A model generated the notes under the pieces. The model was not told the DNA's origin. It worked only from the letters and a program-made list of their open reading frames with translations, and searched no databases. A stretch of DNA of 7,826 bases from Alphaproteobacteria bacterium (GTDB lineage: Bacteria > Pseudomonadota > Alphaproteobacteria > Micropepsales > Micropepsaceae): the NCBI GenBank assembly GCA_026400305.1, contig JAPLPI010000056.1, positions 1 through 7,826 on the forward strand, given 5' to 3'. Made by a program: the position numbers and the translations under genes. Numbering within the stretch: the first letter of the stretch is position 1; the number at the start of each line of letters is the position of its first letter. Of the stretch, positions 5,830-7,826 are shown piece by piece.

Positions 5830-6957
5830 ATGGTTGACATCAAGACCAATCTTTCACGGCGCAGCATGCTGGCCACCTCCGGCGCCGCGATGCTGGCTGC
5901 GTCGCCCGCGCTGGCCGCCGCTTCGCATGTGAATGGCATGCCGCAGGAAGGGCCCGATACGCCCAAGTTGACCATGTATGTCTCGTCCGATCCCACCGAG
6001 TCGGAGCTGAAGAAGGTCAAGCAGATCGGCGTAAATATCGTCGACATGCCCGACATGCCGCCGCCGCCCTGGACGGTGGACTGGTTCCGCAAGCGCCAGG
6101 ACATATTGGCGGCGCAAGGTCTCAAGCTGGGCATCGTGATGGTGCCCTGGTTCAAGAATGGCGCGATGGAGCCGGAATTCCTGAAGATCGTGCATGGCCT
6201 ACCGGGCCGCGACGACACGATCAACAAGCTGAAGGATTCCATCGTCGCCGCCGGCAAGGTCGGCCTGCCGGTGGTGGAGTATGACTTCTTCCCGCACCGC
6301 GCCAACGAGGGCTACAAGGAAGTATTCACCGGCCGTGGTGGCTCTGGCCTGCTCACCTTCGACTATGAGCGGATGCGCAACCTGCCGCCGATCCTGTCGG
6401 AAGGCGCCGTCAGTTATGAGAAGGTGTGGGAAAACCTCACCCACTTCCTGAAGGAGCTGGTGCCGGTGGCCGAAAAGGCCGGCGTACGCCTGTGCGTGCA
6501 CCCCAACGATCCGCCGCCCCATATCAGCCGCGGCAATGGCCAGGTGCTGCATACCCTCAAGGACTGGAAGCGCCTGATCGAGACGGTGAACTCGCCGTCC
6601 AACGGCCTGACCTTCGACTGCGGCGTCACCCGCGAATTGGGCGAGGATCCGGTGGAAGTGGCGCGCTATTTCGCCAGCCGCGACCGCATCAACCATTGCC
6701 ATTTCCGCAACGTGAAGCTGACCAAGCCCAACGAGAAATACGTCGAAGTCTGGAACGACGAGGGCGACGACGACATGTTCGCGGTGATGAAGGAGCTGAT
6801 CAAGAACAAGTACACCCGCCTGATGATGCCCGAGCATCCCCGCAGCATGGAAAATGACAAGGACCAGAAGAATGGCGGCTATACCGGCTGGGTCTATAAT
6901 GTCGGTTATGCTCGGGCGATGATGCAGGCTGCCCTTTTGGACCTGAAGAAGTCCTGA
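5830..6957 (+). CDS. Tat-exported TIM-barrel protein related to mannonate dehydratase (UxuA-like)
   Basis: The family removes water from D-mannonate to give 2-keto-3-deoxygluconate in hexuronate breakdown. The 375-residue product opens with a twin-arginine signal (SRRSML at 9-14, hydrophobic run, cleavage near ASPALAA 24-30), so it should fold in the cytoplasm and act in the periplasm. The C-terminal half aligns by eye with UxuA: ENLTHFLKELVPVAEKAGVR at 201-220, HPNDPPP at 224-230 (UxuA HPDDPP), GLTFDCG at 259-265, HFRNV at 291-295, DEGDDDM at 310-316 and MPEHPRS at 333-339 (UxuA RPDHG). Probable metal ligands are His224, His291 and His336 with Asp263 or Cys264. Differences from UxuA at each of these motifs suggest another substrate. 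A neutral name would be sugar isomerase/epimerase-like TIM-barrel protein. ATG 5830 gives the signal peptide and has the GGGGGGAG ribosome site; the frame is open further upstream but that part is not protein-like. Confidence 0.82.
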   Translation: MVDIKTNLSRRSMLATSGAAMLAASPALAAASHVNGMPQEGPDTPKLTMYVSSDPTESELKKVKQIGVNIVDMPDMPPPPWTVDWFRKRQDILAAQGLKLGIVMVPWFKNGAMEPEFLKIVHGLPGRDDTINKLKDSIVAAGKVGLPVVEYDFFPHRANEGYKEVFTGRGGSGLLTFDYERMRNLPPILSEGAVSYEKVWENLTHFLKELVPVAEKAGVRLCVHPNDPPPHISRGNGQVLHTLKDWKRLIETVNSPSNGLTFDCGVTRELGEDPVEVARYFASRDRINHCHFRNVKLTKPNEKYVEVWNDEGDDDMFAVMKELIKNKYTRLMMPEHPRSMENDKDQKNGGYTGWVYNVGYARAMMQAALLDLKKS

Positions 6958-6985
6958 TGCGGACGTAACGGGCATCCCGCCCATC

Positions 6986-7021
6986 AAACAGGCCGCTCCG
7001 CATCTGCGGGGCTGCCTGTTT
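6986..7021 (+). terminator. Hairpin terminator after the UxuA-like gene
   Basis: Perfect eight-base arms AAACAGGC (6986-6993) and GCCTGTTT (7014-7021) flank an inner stem CTCCGCA/TGCGGGG with one G-T pair and a short ATCT loop. It lies 29 bases after the stop codon. The arm ends in TTT, and because the left arm begins AAA it could also stop transcription from the other side. The U-tract is short. Confidence 0.75.
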
Positions 7022-7640
7022 CGTGCTCCGGGAATACGGCATGCAAAGTGATTTTTTCGTGATGTTTCCTCAGCCGGCACGGCCAAAGCTGACAACAAGG
7101 CCAAAGACCATTGGGGGTAGACGATGCTGGCCGCACTTTAGTGCAACGTAACGAATGCTCGGCCAAAGATAATTACTGGCGGGTTTGGGTGTGATGGCGA
7201 TCTCTTCGGCGCTGGTACTGATCCATTCGCTAACGTTGCCGGGCCGCAAGGCCATCCCGCAGCAACGCGCCAAAACTGCTACGCTCTTCAAGGCTCCGTA
7301 ATTCTATTCCAACTCTCTGGTCATTTCGGAGAAGAGCGATTAGCGCATCTGGGTCGGCCAGCAAAAACTGAATGGCATCCAAGCTTTCGGCTCAGGATTC
7401 CCCGAGTACCCGGCCCAGACTTAGTCTGGCTGATGGCCTGGAATGGCAGCCCGGTAGGTAATGCGCCCCAGCTGGCTGTCACCACCACCACTATATAAGA
7501 TTTTAGGCCTTTAACTGCCCAAAGGGAGTAGCTTGCCTCTCCTTTTTAGTTTGGGCTTTTGGCATTTCTGCTGCGTCCCAGATCGCGCACAAAAGCGCAA
7601 TATTTTGCGTTAGTCTGGGGGTGATGGGGGGGTACTTTCG
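7022..7640. other. Gene-poor stretch with small repeats and palindromes
   Basis: No reading frame here looks like a complete gene. It holds three copies of GGCCAAAG (7081, 7099, 7161), the palindromes GCACT-TT-AGTGC (7133-7144) and CCAGAC-TTA-GTCTGG (7415-7429), a 54-codon protein-like open stretch on the minus strand (7391 to the stop at 7230-7232) without ATG or recognised family, a candidate terminator (7517-7560), and the dyad CGCAA-TATT-TTGCG at 7596-7609, 32 bases before the next start. Base composition is less GC-rich than the flanking genes. It may be the remnant of a lost gene. Confidence 0.5.
7517..7560 (+). terminator. Candidate rho-independent terminator without an upstream gene
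   Basis: GCCCAAA at 7517-7523 is perfectly complementary to TTTGGGC at 7550-7556 and is followed by TTTT. An alternative inner pairing, AAAGGGAG with CTCCTTTT, ends in TTTTT. Either form resembles a terminator for rightward transcription, yet no intact gene precedes it. It also lies about 80 bases before the exported-protein gene, so an attenuator-like leader role is possible. Confidence 0.45.
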
Positions 7641-7826
7641 ATGAACAAAAATTTGCGCACCCGTGCAGTACTTGGTGTGTTTTTCTGCACCGCCGCAGCG
7701 CTGACCTGGACCGGCTTTGCGCGCGGCCAGGATGAAAGCACTGCCGCCCATCAGGCTGGTTCGCCCCCAAACACCATTTCCTTCCAGAAGAAGCCGGTCA
7801 CTGGCGACATCACCAACACCGACGAA
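7641..7826 (+). CDS. Exported protein, N-terminal part (runs off right edge)
   Basis: Only the first 62 codons are present. They encode a Sec-type signal peptide: Asn-Lys-Asn-Leu-Arg-Thr-Arg followed by a hydrophobic core (AVLGVFFCTAAALTWTGF) and probable cleavage near ARGQ at residues 27-30. The following region (STAAHQAGSPPN, then TISFQKKPVTGDITNTDE) is hydrophilic and open to the window end. ATG 7641 has a GGGGGG run at 7626-7632 upstream at a workable distance. The short mature part is faintly like the beginning of periplasmic PQQ-dependent dehydrogenases, but too little is visible to name it. Confidence 0.7.
   Translation, partial: MNKNLRTRAVLGVFFCTAAALTWTGFARGQDESTAAHQAGSPPNTISFQKKPVTGDITNTDE

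Noticed and set aside
6199..7104. A 301-residue minus-strand reading frame opposite the UxuA-like gene
   Set aside because: It is the antisense shadow of a real gene, with no recognised domain and His/Val-rich composition typical of such shadows.
7022..7640. A transfer RNA, CRISPR array or insertion sequence in the gene-poor stretch
   Set aside because: No cloverleaf, no regularly spaced repeats of CRISPR length and no terminal inverted repeats with a transposase were found on either strand.

Overview
The window looks like a GC-rich alphaproteobacterial chromosome. The evidence is high GC with strong third-position G/C use, Ala-rich proteins, a Tat-exported sugar enzyme, and families common in free-living, sugar-using Caulobacterales/Rhizomicrobium-like bacteria. 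The taxonomic guess is an inference from style, not from a marker gene.

Layout, left to right: (1) the N-terminal 130 residues of a hormone-sensitive-lipase-type esterase on the minus strand, running off the left edge. (2) Divergent from it, an intact 444-residue sugar-type MFS permease. (3) A block of nonribosomal-peptide (NRPS)-type parts: a stand-alone condensation-domain gene that lacks a start and has two +1 frameshifts, an apparently intact Sfp/EntD-type phosphopantetheinyl transferase translationally coupled to it, and, tail-to-tail on the other strand, a free-standing carrier protein with an in-frame TAA at codon 6. (4) A small secreted four-cysteine protein (DUF6491-like) with a Lys-Pro tail. 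(5) A convergent, exported DUF4432 (aldose-1-epimerase-like) protein. (6) Divergent from that, a Tat-exported protein related to mannonate dehydratase (UxuA), closed by a strong hairpin. (7) About 620 bases without a convincing gene, containing a possible second terminator and several small palindromes and repeats. (8) The N-terminus of an exported protein running off the right edge.

Two functional themes overlap. The MFS permease, DUF4432 epimerase and UxuA-like protein fit a sugar or sugar-acid uptake and processing locus, with the two enzymes exported. Between permease and enzymes lies the remains of a minimal NRPS-like set (condensation domain, carrier protein, activating transferase; no adenylation domain in view). 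Two of its three genes carry independent inactivating lesions while the flanking genes are clean, so it reads as a system in decay rather than a working one.

Both convergent gene pairs overlap by exactly four bases, sharing a palindrome (CTAG, TTAA) that supplies a stop codon on each strand. I did not find a clearly novel intact system. The most noteworthy items are the eroding condensation/carrier pair and the exported UxuA-like protein with an altered metal-site region.
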